The translations under genes and the position numbers were made by a program. A stretch of 64,000 bases of DNA from Tetrahymena thermophila SB210 (taxonomy: Eukaryota > Ciliophora > Oligohymenophorea > Hymenostomatida > Tetrahymenidae): assembly GCF_000189635.1 (NCBI RefSeq), contig NW_002476075.1:62001-126000 (forward strand). The letters run 5' to 3'. Below the pieces are notes generated by a model. That model saw nothing but the letters and a program-made list of their open reading frames with translations. It searched no databases and was not told where the DNA came from. The first letter of the stretch is position 1. Each line of letters opens with the position of its first letter. Shown here in pieces: positions 49,418 through 63,095 of this stretch.

Positions 49418-52400
49418 ATGAGGTTTCAACAAAAAAAAAATAGTAATGTTGTTAATAAAAGTGTTTAAATTTAGTTTAAGGATTTAATGAAGAGACTTAT
49501 TGGCTCATAATAGTTTAAAGTGTACTACAAATTAGTATTTTTGATAATATTTTATTCTCTTGAACTGATAGATTTGTTATTAGATGCTTATAATAGTAAA
49601 GATAATAGCTTTTAGATCAACAAGATATAAAATTAATTGATTATTTATCTCGCTCTTTTATTTTTCTCCTTTTTAATGATTCCTCTGATTGCTAAGCAAG
49701 TAATTGACTTATCTATTTAAGAGAGTATCACTCTTTGCATGCTTTTTGCTCTTTTTGAATCTTATGCATAAAATTAGTAGAAGATATTGAGATTATGTGC
49801 ATTCTTTAGTTTTTATCAAAGGCAAGTAAAAGATATGAAAAAATAAAATAGCAGTCGATTTTTATTATTTTTATTGATATGCTACACTCAAATTCGGTTT
49901 TCATTTAATAATATCAGCAATTATATTCAAATTATTTAGCATTTTTATCTTCTTTCTGTCAATATTCTACTTTCGATAACAAAATGTCCTAATAAATGTA
50001 GTTTTGGTGTATATCAATTCAAAGAAAGTTTTACACCTTAAAATAGTATGATGAAAATGAATATTAATGAGAAGGTAAACATAACTCATCTTTTAAAAAA
50101 TAATATGAATAATTTAGTAGTTTAGAACAATTTATCTAAGAGCAATAATCATGTAATAAATGATTAAGTTAGCTTACTTGAGCACAACAGCAATTTGCAT
50201 GCACTCAAAAAGCAATTTAATTCTATTTTAAATTATGAAGATGCTTTTCAATAATCCTCTAACGATATGAGTAAAAGCTTCTTTTAATAAAACTTAAAAA
50301 ATGGAGCATATTTATCAATGGTAGGGAGAGATAAATTTGATTATGTAAGTTAAATTAATAGAAATAATCAAAGTTATCAATAGAGTTAATCCCAATTTAG
50401 CTAGAATAAAGTTCAATATATTTAACAATGCATGAATTAAATTCAAACTGGTATTTTACTTGTCAGTCAAAACAAAAAACTACTTTATAGTAACAAACAT
50501 TTCAGAAAAATCTTTGTTAATTTCAACAGTAACAATTAAGCAATAAACACAGGAAGCCATTTTGCACCCTAGATAAAAAATAGATCACAAAGCACTTACA
50601 GTAATATAAATACAAATTACCAAGCTAACTCTGATAATTTGAAAGCTTTTAGCTAATTTCTTTAATTAAAAATTTAAATGGATTATCAATATTAATAATA
50701 AAATAAAACCTCAAAAGATACATAAACTCAAAATTGTAAGACAAATCGAAGCAAAAAGAAAAAATCTCTAATTAAACTAGAAACAAAATTGGATTAAATA
50801 TTGGAAGAGCAAAGGTTAACGAGAGAACTTCAACGTTAAAGCTCCCCTAAAAATAAATAAAAATAAGAATAATTTGGTTCTGTGATTTATAATTAATATC
50901 ATCCAAGTAAACCTACTCCAAGTTCTTCTAATATAAACTATAAAAATGGACAATTATCTCCTCGTTCTTAAATTAGAAAACTAACGACTGTTGAAGTAGT
51001 AACTAATTCTGATAAGAAGGATTAAGTAAGGATTGATAGAAATCAAATTAATAATTAAGAAAGAAGATTAAGTATTGATTGTAAATCTCTTGGGCATATT
51101 GGTATTCTCCCTAGCATATTAGTCCAAACATAGAATTAAGTTCCAGCTAATCCATAGATTAATAGCAGCGTTAACTAATCAAGTAATTTTAATAGTCATT
51201 TAAATGTAAATATCTCTCCAACAAAAACAGGTAGTAATACTATCTTTGGTAAAAATTCTAACAAAAAAAATACTTTTCTCTATAACGATAAGCAGAATTC
51301 AAATTATTAATTATCAGTTGATCAATCAACTAAAAGAGTTTTACAATGTGCTATTCCTTCAAGTATAAAAAAAATATTCTCCAAAAAGAATTTGTAAGTT
51401 GATGATATAATTAATTACCTGATAATCCACTCAGTTTCTCCACAGTTTTAGAAAATGAATACAGATAATCAAATTTTATCTGTTGGAAGCCTAGAAAGTA
51501 AGAATACCTTATTTTCGCCCAAAGCTTGTGCCAGCCCAAACACTCCTCTCATCAATAAAACGCAAGTGAATTTGGCTTCTAAAAATTACTTCTAAATGGA
51601 ATCTAAAGAAAATAAATCAATTTAATTGGATTAAGTCATCAGTAATAATCATTTAAGAATTAGCAATAACGAAATAGAATAAGATTTTGACCCAAACAAT
51701 AACATTTAAGATGATGATTTGATGAAAAATTCAGTAGAAAAAGAAGGATAGTCTACTCTTTATGCCCAAGTAGAAAAAGAGTCTGCTTACGGTGAAGCTA
51801 CTACTACTGGAGATAACTTTACGTGCTAAAGGAGTAAGGCTGATACCCTTTTTTCGACCTAGAAAATGTATAATTATTACATTTAAAATAATTAATTGCA
51901 TGTATTGGTGAATCTTTGTGACGAAGAGGAAGAAAACGAAGAAGAAAATTCAAACATAGTTGTATTAGAAGTAAAATTTATGGTTTTTATTGAAATAGAA
52001 GATTAATTTGAAGAAAAGTAAGTTTTTGTTTAAGTGGAAGACATAACGAAGCTAAAATAATTTGTAGAAGATGAGAATTTAGAAATATATAAGAATAAGA
52101 TACTTTCATCTATCACTCATGAGCTTAAAACACCATTGAATTGCAGCATACAAATGCTTGATATGCTTTTGTAAAATGACGACATTTCTGATGTCTTAAA
52201 ATAAATTTTTATCATCCCTGCTCTTAATTCTAATCATCTACTGCTTAATATTATTAATGACATACTTGATCTTGCCTAAATCAATTATGGAAAATTCACT
52301 ATGTTTTTCTCTGAATTTGAGTTAAGTAAAATATGTGCTGAATGTGTAAATTTGATTAGCATGCAAGCTTTGCAAAAAAACTTGGATGTAGAACTCGATT

Positions 52401-55129
52401 TAGATCCTCTTATACCTTAAACCATAAATTCCGATTAAAGCAGAATAAGATAAGTTCTACTTAATTTATTGAGTAATGCATTGAAATTTACATAAAATGG
52501 CAAAATTACGATTCGCACTCATCTAATAGAAGATAACTTAATTTAAGTAGATATTGAGGATACGGGCTGTGGTATACCAGAAAAAAATTTAAATAAAATT
52601 ATTGGTAGATTTGGAAAAAAGGACCATCAAAATATCAATCACTAACTAAATACTTTTGGGGGAGGTTTAGGATTAACTATAGCAAACAATTTAGCAACTG
52701 GGCTAGGAGGAAATCGCAGACTTTAAGTGCAGAGCATTGAGAATGTTGGGAGTAAATTTTCGTTTTGTATAGTCAATCAACCTCTAAATAAAGTTGGGTG
52801 TAATTTCTAGTATCAAAATTTATTTAGCTAAGAAATCATTAAATGGGATTACGTTTCTGAATAAAAGCAGCTCCCTTATTTACCTTAATAAATACAAAAT
52901 CAATAAGAAAGTAACAATACAAGTAATAATAAGAATGGAAGCACTAATGGTGTACCATAGTCTTTAATTAGCATTAGCAACAAAAGTAAAAAAAGGAATG
53001 ATGAATAATCACTCAAATCTCTCAAATATAACAATCCTATTTAATCACTTATCAAGTTTAACACTGAAATAATGATTAACGCTAACAATAACAATAATAA
53101 TAACTCAGCTTTAAATCACTTTTATCACATGAGCAGTATTGCAAAATCTATAAATGAACCACTTTTTATGAGCTAAAATGTGAACAGTTAAATTGAAGGA
53201 GTAAAAAGTAAGAAGTTCCAACTTTCTTTTCGTGACCTGAGCTAACACGATGAATAAGGCTCATTTGTTGAAAGTTCTTTTTTACCTTAGCAGTAACAGC
53301 ACCACTATTAGTAATAGGGACACAAAATTAAATAGGGAGATTAGCCTAACTCTAAACTTTTTTTTAATGATATTTTAGTTGATAATATAAGGTGCGAAAG
53401 CTAGCTCACTTTAAGGATGAAACCAGATACTGAATCCAATATTGAAAATCCTATAAAGTAAAGCGCAAGTTATTCACCAGCCCACTAATATAAGGCTTAT
53501 AAGTAATATGAAAATAGTTTCACAACTCAAACTTTTTAAGATGCTAAAAGCAGATAAAGCAGTAGAAATGCAAAAAACGGAAACATCCAAAAAAATTTTA
53601 CGTACTCAGAACTAATGCCATAGCTTCCTTCATCAAGTTTGTAAAATAGTGGATCCTTAATCAATTGCTACTAAGAAAGCAAAAATTAAAAGTCTTTAAA
53701 ATCAAAAGCATAAATTTATTAACAAGATGATTCCTCTCCCTAAGAAAGCTTTCATAGAAAAACTAATAAAGCAAAATCTTTTCTTTCTTAGTTCAGAGAC
53801 CAAGATCAACCAATACATCTCAATGATAAAAAGAGCAGATAAAAGGAATTAATGGATGACGAATCTTGTGAAATTTAATTCAATGAAAGCAGCTTTATTT
53901 AAATTTAGGAGCCAAACAAATCCCTAAATTTAAAGGTATCCCAAAAAAGAATAAACAATCAAAATAATGAATTTTCAGTCCCTTACTATGCTTACCAAGC
54001 AAATTAATAGGAATTAGTTGAAGAAAAAGGAGATTAGTAAAATTATTAGTCATAAAACAACTTATATGACAATTTTAGGTTTGATAGTGGTTAAGATTTT
54101 ATGGAAATAAAAGTACAATATAATGACAATGTTAAAAACATCAGCAGCTAAACAAGTAGTATTAACTAAATCATATAAAAAAAATTGGCTAAGAAAGATT
54201 TTAATATTTTTTCTGACTCATTTGCTTAAATAAGAGAAAGCGCAGAATTGGGTAGCAACTTAAGTAAAACGATGGATGAAATAAAAATTGCAGAAAAACA
54301 CAGTTCCCTTAACTTTAAAGAGTCAGTTTATGACATAAATCAAATTAACTTAAATAGTAAAGAAACTAAATTTTCTCAATCTCCAGAAAACACAAAAATA
54401 TCAAAATTGGAGCAATCTATTGAGAAATTTACACAATAAACTTTAGATAAATATTCAAAAATTATGCATAACTACAAACAGTCTGCAGATGCTAATAGTA
54501 ATGGCACTAATAAAGATAGCATAATTATTTCAGAAAATAGGCTATCAAAAAGCTAAGAAATTAATTTTAAATAAATAGAAGACCCTATGAATTAACTTTC
54601 ATATTAAAATATGGAAATTTCGAAAAATAATAGTACAGATAACTAAAATAAAGCTAAATTGATTGAATACAATAAGAATAGAACATGCAAATGCTCAAAC
54701 ATATTGATAGTAGACGATAATGAATTTAATATTTACACATTAGAAATTAGACTCAAGATGTACGGGTTCATAACAGACCGTGCAACAAGCGGAATGGCAG
54801 CTATTTAATTAGTTAGAAATAAGTTAGAGATAAATACATGCTGTAACCTTTACTTGCTAATTTTTATGGATATTGATATGCCAGTTAAAAATGGTTATGA
54901 AACTACCTCTGAAATACTTCAGTGCTACAAAGAAAAAAAAATCTAAAAACCTCCACCAATTTCAGCTTGCACGGCCTATGTACAGCAATCAGAAAAAGCT
55001 AAAGCTATTTAATCTGGAATGTAATTTTACATAACAAAACCTATAAATCAAGGACTTCTAGAAGATACTTTACTTTAAACAATATTAAACGAATCAAAGA
55101 TGCAGGTAAAATAGTAAAAAATACTATGA
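49418..55129 (+). CDS. Membrane-bound hybrid histidine kinase HK4, 1903 aa
   Basis: This is one exon of 1904 codons ending in TGA, the longest of the four. Hydrophobic N-terminal helices run over residues ~35-190 (YYKLVFLIIFYSLELIDLLL, IIYLALLFFSFLMIPLI, FLLFLLICYTQI). HisKA has H901 in SITHELKTPLN, with Lys where its paralogues have Arg. Next are N-box SRIRQVLLNLLSNALKF, G1 DTGCGIPEK and G2 GGGLGLTIANN. An Asn/Ser/Gln-rich linker of about 650 residues precedes the receiver: D1766 in ILIVDDNEFN, phospho-acceptor D1818 in IFMDIDMPVKNG, and YITKPI. After the receiver there is a short tail (NESKMQVKQQKIL). It is the closest paralogue of HK3. A downstream in-frame ATG (about 49487, MKRLIGSQQF) is an alternative start. 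The ligand and downstream partners are unknown. Confidence 0.93.
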
Positions 55130-55751
55130 ATTTTATTGATGTATAAATGAATGAAACTTTCATAAATATTTTAGCTTTTAAATTTAAAAATAAAGTAGAG
55201 AAGTAGTATAATCAAATTAAAACTTTTATGCTATTTAAAACTGGTATATAATTTAAATTAACAAAGTTTTTATTTATTTTTTATTTTATTTGCTTATCAG
55301 ATAATCAATTCTAAATTAATTAATTAATTAATATATTTATTCATTTATTCATTCCTTCCTTCAATATTTGTTTTTCAATAACTTCATTTAGAAAAATATT
55401 ATTAATTACTTTCTACAAAATTCAAAATGCATGGTAATTTTAATTAAATAACACTATGTTTATTTGAGTTGCTTTTGAAAATTTGAATAATTGTACTTGA
55501 AAATTAATATATAAATGCACACATATACAGATGAGAGAAATCGATATATAGATAGATAGAAATTTATAGCTAAGTAGATGTATTGTTGTTTTTAAATATT
55601 AAGGAGAAAGCTAATTAATAACTTATTTTAATTGAGGGTTTATTTAAAGATTTGTTAAGCATATATCAAATACTCATAAACTTGAATTTATCTATTCAAA
55701 TAAACAAAATTTAAATAAACAAAAAAACAATCTTCTACTTTAAATTAGAAA
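55130..55751. other. Intergenic, promoter of membrane protein gene 1
   Basis: AT-rich, with TTAA/ATTAATTAATTA and CATTCATTC simple repeats at 55310-55360. The leader just before the next ATG (CTTCTACTTTAAATTAGAAA) resembles the leader of its paralogue (CTTCTACTTTTGTAAAA), so the two share 5' UTR sequence. Confidence 0.6.
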
Positions 55752-58697
55752 ATGGGTAAAAAAGCTGAAATTAAGAAATAAGTAGCTTCTATAGATATGT
55801 TTGGCTAAAACGTATAACTACTATACTAAAAAAGGCCATAACATCTTACATTTTTTGGCGGATTGATTACACTTGCGAATGGAATTCTTCTAATATTCGT
55901 AGGGTATTCGTACGGTGCTGAATTATTCTTGAAACAGAATCCTGTTACTAACTTTTCAGAAGAAAGTATTAGACAACCTGAATAATATAATTTGACACTT
56001 AAAACATTCAATATGGCTTTTGGGATGTAAAATCCTAACACTTTTGACTAGTTTATAGATGAGTCGATATACACTATCACCGTTTTACGTACTTAAATGA
56101 CTAAAGTTTATAATGACACAACTGGATTATATGATTAGGTTTGGTCATCAACTGATTTGGGGCCATACCCTTGTTAACTATCGAATTTCTAAGTAGTTTA
56201 TATTTAATTGACTTTATAATTTTATTGAATGAATAAAATATTTTAAATCTTTACTAAAAATTTTAATTGTAAAATTTAAAGGTCGAAGGAAGCTTATCCT
56301 ATTTTTAGGAACTATCAGGAATTGATTAGATGTATTGCTTTGATTAGAATAACGATATGGCAGGGATAGCTGGTGATTTTGAAGCTGATTTTTATCAAGC
56401 GGTAGAATTTTTCATCTATTAATGCTACAATAGAACTGAGGAAGAAGCAGCCGATTTAATTAAATAAGGAAAGAAGGTTGTTGTATGCAAGAGCTAAGAA
56501 GAAATAGATAACTTGTTAATTAACGGCTACTTTGCTGCATACTATACTGATAAAGTCATTAATCCAAAATTAAGAGATCAACCTTTTACTACCTTTCCTA
56601 GAGACATATTTTGGCCAACTTCAAACAAACTTGGTAAGACAATTAATTATTCAGCTCAATTTTAGTTTTAATATTGTATAATTTAGTTTTATTTAAAAAT
56701 GTATGTTATTAAATCTAATTTTTTACTCATACCCAAACTATTAAAATGAACATGATGATTATCAGCAAAAACAAACACATTTAAAATAAATATATTTCAT
56801 TCTTTTTTATAAACAATTTTATTAATATTACTTATATTTTTTAAATAGTAAACCGATTAGTTTTTCATTTTTAAATAAATATATACTTATAATTTAATTT
56901 TAAATTTCAAGTGAAGGAACTTACTATGTACTGGCGTAATGTCTACATTGAAAGTGATTTAGGTATAGTAAACTAAGATATATAAGTTATAAGAGATGTC
57001 ACCTTTTCTTACTCAACTGAATAACTTACTTATGGTCAGAGTAACTAATTTGTTCATCTTGTATTTAGATTTGAAAAAGCCAAGTAGTCAAGATACTTTA
57101 GATCTTATATAAAAATTTAAGATGTTTTGGCCTAAGTATCTGGTGTTATGAATTTATTCTTAATTATTTCATCTTTTATGTGTAAAAGAATCGCAAAATT
57201 AGATTTAAGTTAAAGTTTAGTCAATGAGGTATTTTCATTTTAGAGTGCCGAAGAAGAAGCTTAAGAGAATAATATTCACCAAGCTAAATAGCAAAAAGAA
57301 GAGAAAACATCTAAACTTGTTAGAAAATTTACAAATTAACTTGTAAAATCAAGCAAATTTTCTTAAAATTCTCCAAAAAGCGTAGCAAGCAAAGAATAAA
57401 ATAATTTCTCAGAGCAAGTACATTAATTAGATGAATAGTAAAAAGAAAATCAAGATGCCAAAAATCCTGGTTTAAAAAGATAGCACAGTGAAATTCTCTC
57501 TTCCTATATCAAAAACTACAAAAAAGAAATCCAGACCACGCCTAATTAAAAAGAAGAAAAATAGTACGAAAGTCTTATCTCAAAACTATTTAAAGTAATT
57601 AAATGAAAGTTTATTAAATAGCTTTCCTATATTTAATTAAATATTTTTAATAAACAAAGGCTTCACACCAAGTAATTCATCTTTACTATTATGAATATAT
57701 ATTGTATTACATCTTCCCTTGCTTTAGAACTATCTCTAGGAAGAAAAAGCAAATTTAATATAGTTAAGAACTTCTTAACAAGCATTTAGATGTTATGTAC
57801 CTCATTAATAAGCTCTAGGAAATTGATAAACTAAAAATGCTTTTACTCTCTGAAGAATAAATTAAATTATTTAATTATCTTCCAAAACCGACGATAAGAG
57901 AAGCCGAACTATTTTAAAAGTCCTCAAATAAAAATTAAGTAGGAATTGAAAAAACAGATAATAATTAAAATCAAGGTGATAATTAAATTGGTAAGACAAG
58001 TAGATTTTTACAAATTGAAAAATTTAATTTACTTTATATGGATGAAAGAAGTGAAATTCAAAAAGCAGCTGATGCTTATTCTGCTTTTGAAACCTTAAAG
58101 AAATTTTAAAATAGGAGTGAAATTGACACAAAACTATTAATGATGCTAGATCCTAAAATATTAGATTACTTCCTTGATGAAAAGGATATTAATTAGTTCC
58201 ACAAAACCCTCAATACTTAATTACAAGAAAGCAAGATTTAGAAGTAATCTTCCAACATTTCTTAATTAGGTAATTAGTAAATGAGATCAAGATAGTATAG
58301 CTAATTTGCTTTAAACAAAGAAGATAACGAGTAGTTATATGCAAATCAGTAAGACTATTCTAATTTTGATATCTAAAATGCTCCTTCAAGCTATAGAATG
58401 AATCATGAATATATGTAAGAAGATGGATTTTTTGAAGATCAGTCTAACATCAATTTAGTAACACAATAATTTCAAAAAAATCATAAGAATCAAAGTTAGA
58501 TTCTTAACAAAAGTTTAAACAAATAGAAAACAATAGATTAGTTATATGATTATACAGGAAAAAGTAATAATAATTTACAAGAATAATCACATTTTAGCAA
58601 TAAAAAGTAAGATAATAAATAAAATAATAATAATTTTGATGAAAATCAAAACTCAATAGATATTTAATCTGACTCCAAATCACCAGAAGAAAATTGA
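55752..58697 (+). CDS. Ciliate two-TM membrane protein, copy 1, 837 aa
   Basis: Four exons: 55752-56192, 56282-56633, 56912-57594, 57660-58697. Phases 0, 1, 0 agree (838 codons). A short N-terminal segment (ASIDMFGQNVQLLY) precedes TM1 (about residues 32-54, FFGGLITLANGILLIFVG). Next is a lumenal or extracellular domain of ~285 residues with conserved Cys and a GDFEADFYQ/FAAYYTDKVINPKLRD core. TM2 is at ~340-358 (SGVMNLFLIISSFM). A long cytosolic tail contains YYYEYILYYIFPCFRTIS, then LDVMYLINKLQEIDKLKMLL, then a Gln/Asn-rich end. This layout, with the IDMFG start and EIDKLK-LL motif, fits an expanded ciliate-specific membrane family. The two-TM, large-loop topology resembles Erv41/Erv46 cargo receptors, but homology is not shown. 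Its role is unknown. The copy at 59248 is its tandem paralogue. Confidence 0.88.
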
Positions 58698-59247
58698 ATT
58701 AATGAATAAAAAAATATTAATTATTTTTTTATTTATATTTTTTTCATTTAGTTTTTTATATTATATAATTTAGTCATTTAATCTTTTTACCTTAAATGTT
58801 TTCGAAAATATGAAAAAATCAAAATTAATAAGTTTTATGTTTGTTTTTTTAAATTGTAATCAGAAAAGGTTTAATAAAGAAGAAAATAAATTATATACTT
58901 TTATTTAAATTACTTAATAGCTTTCATAATCAATTAATATTTTTAAATTCACTTGACATATGATTATATATCAACACTGAATTAACTTATTAAATAAAAT
59001 TTAATTTTCTTTTATTTTAATGCAAGTTGAAACTACCCTTACTAACACCTCTTATTTATATGGAGAGTTGAATAAAATATATAAATTGTTAAGCTAAATA
59101 GAATTAAATATTAGCCATATGTCGTCTTTTAATAACTATTTAAAAGCTACATTACTTTATTCTATTAATAAGAATAATAAATTAAAAACCAATAACATAA
59201 AATAAGCAAAAAGAATTTATTAAAAACAAACTTCTACTTTTGTAAAA
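58698..59247. other. Intergenic between the two membrane protein copies
   Basis: AT-rich spacer of 550 bp with no gene. It should hold the 3' UTR of copy 1 and the promoter of copy 2. Confidence 0.6.
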
Positions 59248-62200
59248 ATGGGTAAAAGAGCTCAAATAAAAAAACAAATAACAAAACTTGATATGTTTGG
59301 ATAAAAAATAGGACTTCTTTATAAAGAGAAACCCTAACATTTGACCTTTTTTGGAGGTTTTATTAGTTTGCTCAATGCAGGATTATTTATTTTTGTTGCT
59401 TATTCATATGGAGCAGAATTATTTTTAAAGTAAAATCCTGTCACAAATTTTTCAGAAGAAAGCTTAAGGTAGCCAGAATAATACATTATGACTCATTAAA
59501 CTTTTAGTATGGCATTTGGTATGTAAGATCCAAATACTTTTGATTAATTTATAGATGAATCTATCTACAGTATTAAAGTAATAGCCTCATAAATGATCAA
59601 AGTATATAATTAAACTACAGGTTAGTACGATTAGGTTTGGAGCGAAGAAGATCTAGGACCATATCCTTGTAAATTATCTGATTTTTAGGTAGGATTATTT
59701 AATAAATTAGTTAGTTAGTAAATACTTGTTAAAATATAATTAAATTCTTTTAAAAAATGTTTTACTTAAAAAAGGTAGAAGGAAGCTTAGAATACTTTTA
59801 GTAATTATCAGGATTAGATTAAATGTATTGCTTTGATCAATCTGATGGTAAAGCAAGCATCGCTGGAGACTTTGAAGCAGACTTTTTTTAAGTCCTTGAC
59901 TTTTCTGTATACTAATGCTAAAATAAAACTGATGAAGAAGCAGCTTAACTTATAAAAAATGGATAAAAGGTAGTTGTATGCAAGAGTTAAGAAGATATAG
60001 ATAGTGTTCTTATGAATGGATACTTCGCTGCATACTATACAGACAAAGTTATCAACCCTAAATTGAGAGATAATCCATTTACTACTTTTCCTAGAGATAT
60101 CTTTTGGCCTACTTCTAACAAACTTGGTATTAATTCATTATTAAAAATAATATTTTACTTTTAATAAAATAAATTTACAATTAATATTTATCATTATTTT
60201 AATAAGTTTTCATAAACTTTGATTCAAAGAAAGTAGTTTGTTTATTTATTAAGAGAGAAATTGATTGGTTGGTTAAAATAATGTTTCCTATCCTTCTTAA
60301 GATTCCTTTTTAATAAAAAAAAAAAAATAATAATACACTATGAATTTATTACAACTAAAAATTGAAATATAATTAAATTTAACACAATTTTTTTTTAAAC
60401 AGTGAAAGAACTTACCATGTATTGGCGCAATGTTTACATTGAAAGTGATATGGGTATTATTAATGAAGATATCTAAATTCTCAGAGATGTCACATTTTCT
60501 TACTCAACTGAGTAACTCACTTATGGTTAGAATAACAAATTTGTGCATATGATAGTAAGATTTGAGAAAGCAAAGCAATCAAGGTATTTCAGATCTTATA
60601 TGAAAATATAAGATGTTTTAGCTCAAATCTCAGGTGTTATGAGTCTATTTATGGTTATTTCAGCATTTATCTGTTCAAAGATAAGTAAATTAGACTTAAG
60701 TCAAAGCCTAGTAAATGAAGTATTTTCATTCTAGAGTTTAGAAGATGAAATTTAAGAATAAAATATTATGAAAGAATAAAAAAATGAGAAAACATAAAAA
60801 TTAGTTAAAAAATTCACAAACAGATTAGTTGAACTCAAGAAAAATCGAGAGAAATAATAATTATCTCCTATTAGCAACTAAAATAAGGAGTAATTGAGTT
60901 TTTCACAACACATAAGAAGTTTTGACTAGCAAACTCCATCAGAAAACAACTCTTAAAATAGGAAAAAGGAGCATAGCGAAATTATTTCTCAGTTTATTAA
61001 AAACTACAAGAGGGAGATTTCTTTAAAGCCTTAAGAAAAAGAAGAAAAAATGGAAGAAAATCTTATTTCGAAACTTTTTAAAGTAATATTTATTATCTAT
61101 TCTAAAAATTAATCTTTGAATTTTAACTAAATGATACTTATATAATAATAGGCTACTCATCAAGTGATTCACCTGTATTACTTTGATTATTTTTTGTATT
61201 ATATATTTCCCTGCTTTAAAACTATCTCTAGAAAGAAAAAGTAAATTGAATATAGTTAGAAGATTCTCGATAAGCATTTAGATGTAATGTATCTTATAAC
61301 CAAATTATTGGAAATAGATAAGCTCAAAATGCTATTACTATCAGAAGATCAAATAAAATTATTTAATTATCTCCCTAAACCTACTATTAGAGAAAGTGAG
61401 GTCTTCAAATAGGAGTAAAAATGTTAAAAAGTAGGTGGAAAGGATAACTAAGAAAACCAACCCTAATAAGATATAGATTAAGCAAACTAAAACAAAAAAT
61501 ATCTCTAGATTGAAAAATTTAATTTGTTGTATATGGATGATAGGACAGAAATTTAAAAGGCAGCTGATGCCTATTCTGCTTTTAATTCTTTGAAAAAGCA
61601 TTAACAAAGAACTGAAATAGATACTAAATTATTAATGATGCTAGATCCGAAAATATTGGATTGCTTCCTTGATGAAAATGAGATTAAATAGTATCACAAT
61701 ACTCTTAATACCTAATTAAGTGAAAGTTAGTAGCTAAAGCAATAACCTTCTTCTCCTCTTTCAAAGTTTTCATCTATCATTTAAAACTTAAGGGTAAAAT
61801 AATTGAGCTAATTTTCTCCTAACAAAGAAGACAATGATTAATCTTTATTTAATAAAAATGACGAAAATTACATACTCAATTTTTAGAGTTCTCCTGTATC
61901 GAGCCAAATTAATTAAGAAGGATAATTAGAAGATGTAATCATAGAAAGCACAAACAATAATTTGCTATAAAGTTTTAATAATAAAGCTTTTTAGTAATAA
62001 AATAAAGACTTTAATTAGAAAGGAGATAAAAACAACTATTTACCTTAATATAATTTAAATTATTAGTTTAAAGAAGATAAACTTGAGGTTCCTTCAAAAA
62101 AAAATTGTACTGATTATAAAGAAATAGATTTAGAAATAATTTCTGACATAAAGATACCTTTAGAAGAATAAAATCCAATTTAATAAAATTCATTCATTCC

Positions 62201-62264
62201 AGATAGTAAGCAGATAAGAGTTAAAAAGTTTACTACTACTAAATCATAATAACAAGATAAGTGA
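59248..62264 (+). CDS. Ciliate two-TM membrane protein, copy 2, 861 aa
   Basis: Four exons: 59248-59688, 59775-60126, 60403-61082, 61152-62264 (862 codons). Exons 1 and 2 have exactly the same lengths as in copy 1 (441 and 352 bp), exon 3 differs by one codon, and all phases are the same. The protein starts MGKRAQIKKQITKLDMFGQK, has TM1 in FFGGFISLLNAGLFIFVAYS, the same Cys-containing loop (GDFEADFF, GYFAAYYTDKVINPKLRD, FPRDIFWPTSNKL), TM2 in VSGVMSLFMVISAFI, and a tail with LDVMYLITKLLEIDKLKMLL. The last about 180 residues are Gln/Asn/Ser-rich and have diverged completely from copy 1, as expected for a disordered tail. Function is unknown; it is probably the same as copy 1 with different regulation or partners. 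Confidence 0.88.
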
Positions 62265-63095
62265 AAATATATAAATATATCTATTTAATATAAATGAAAT
62301 ATTTTTTTTTATATTTTCACATAAAACTATCATATCCATTTTTTATTAATTTTTTTTGTTTTTATTAGATTTTTTTAGTTAATAAAGTAATAATAAAAAT
62401 TAAATTTTGATTAAATCAATCCTTATTTTTATTTTACCTTTAAAAATGAGATAAAATGAATATAAAGCTAAAATTTATATATTTTAATTGATATGCTTCA
62501 AATATTTTAAATTAAATACCTGTTGTTTTAATCTTCATGATCAATCAGATAATTAATTACATTTTAAAAATTAAAAACTGATAATAAATTTATTAAAATA
62601 TTTGTTTTAAAGATTAAGAATAAAAAGCATTTTTCTTTTTTTTTGATAAATTAAGAACTTTTTATACATTTTTAAAAATTTAAGTTTAAATTTCTAAAAA
62701 AATATTTTATATAAAGGATTAATGAATATTATTGATAAGATGTTTAAATTTATTTTAGAAAATAAATATTTTATTATTAATTTTTTTAAAATAGTAAAGA
62801 GTAAAAATTTTAAATTAATATAATAAAAAAGAAAGAAATGAATAAAAAGGAAATAAATAAATTAGTTAATTAATAAATGAATATTTTGGATTTAACAAAT
62901 GAGAATAATCAAAAAAAAAAGAAGCATTTTCATAAAATAATTTTCAACCACTACAAACTTTAAAACATCGTAACAACTTACTTTTATGAGTTTGTTAATG
63001 TACATAAAGAACAAAAATCAAAAGTATTATTATTTATATGGTTTTATGAAAATTTTAATACATTTTCAAAAAAAGTATTAAATTTATCTAATTTT
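62265..63095. other. Convergent 3' intergenic region
   Basis: This is very AT-rich sequence between the 3' end of copy 2 and the 3' end of the minus-strand crystallin-domain gene. Only UTR and spacer are expected. The boundary into the crystallin gene is sharp in base composition. Confidence 0.6.
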
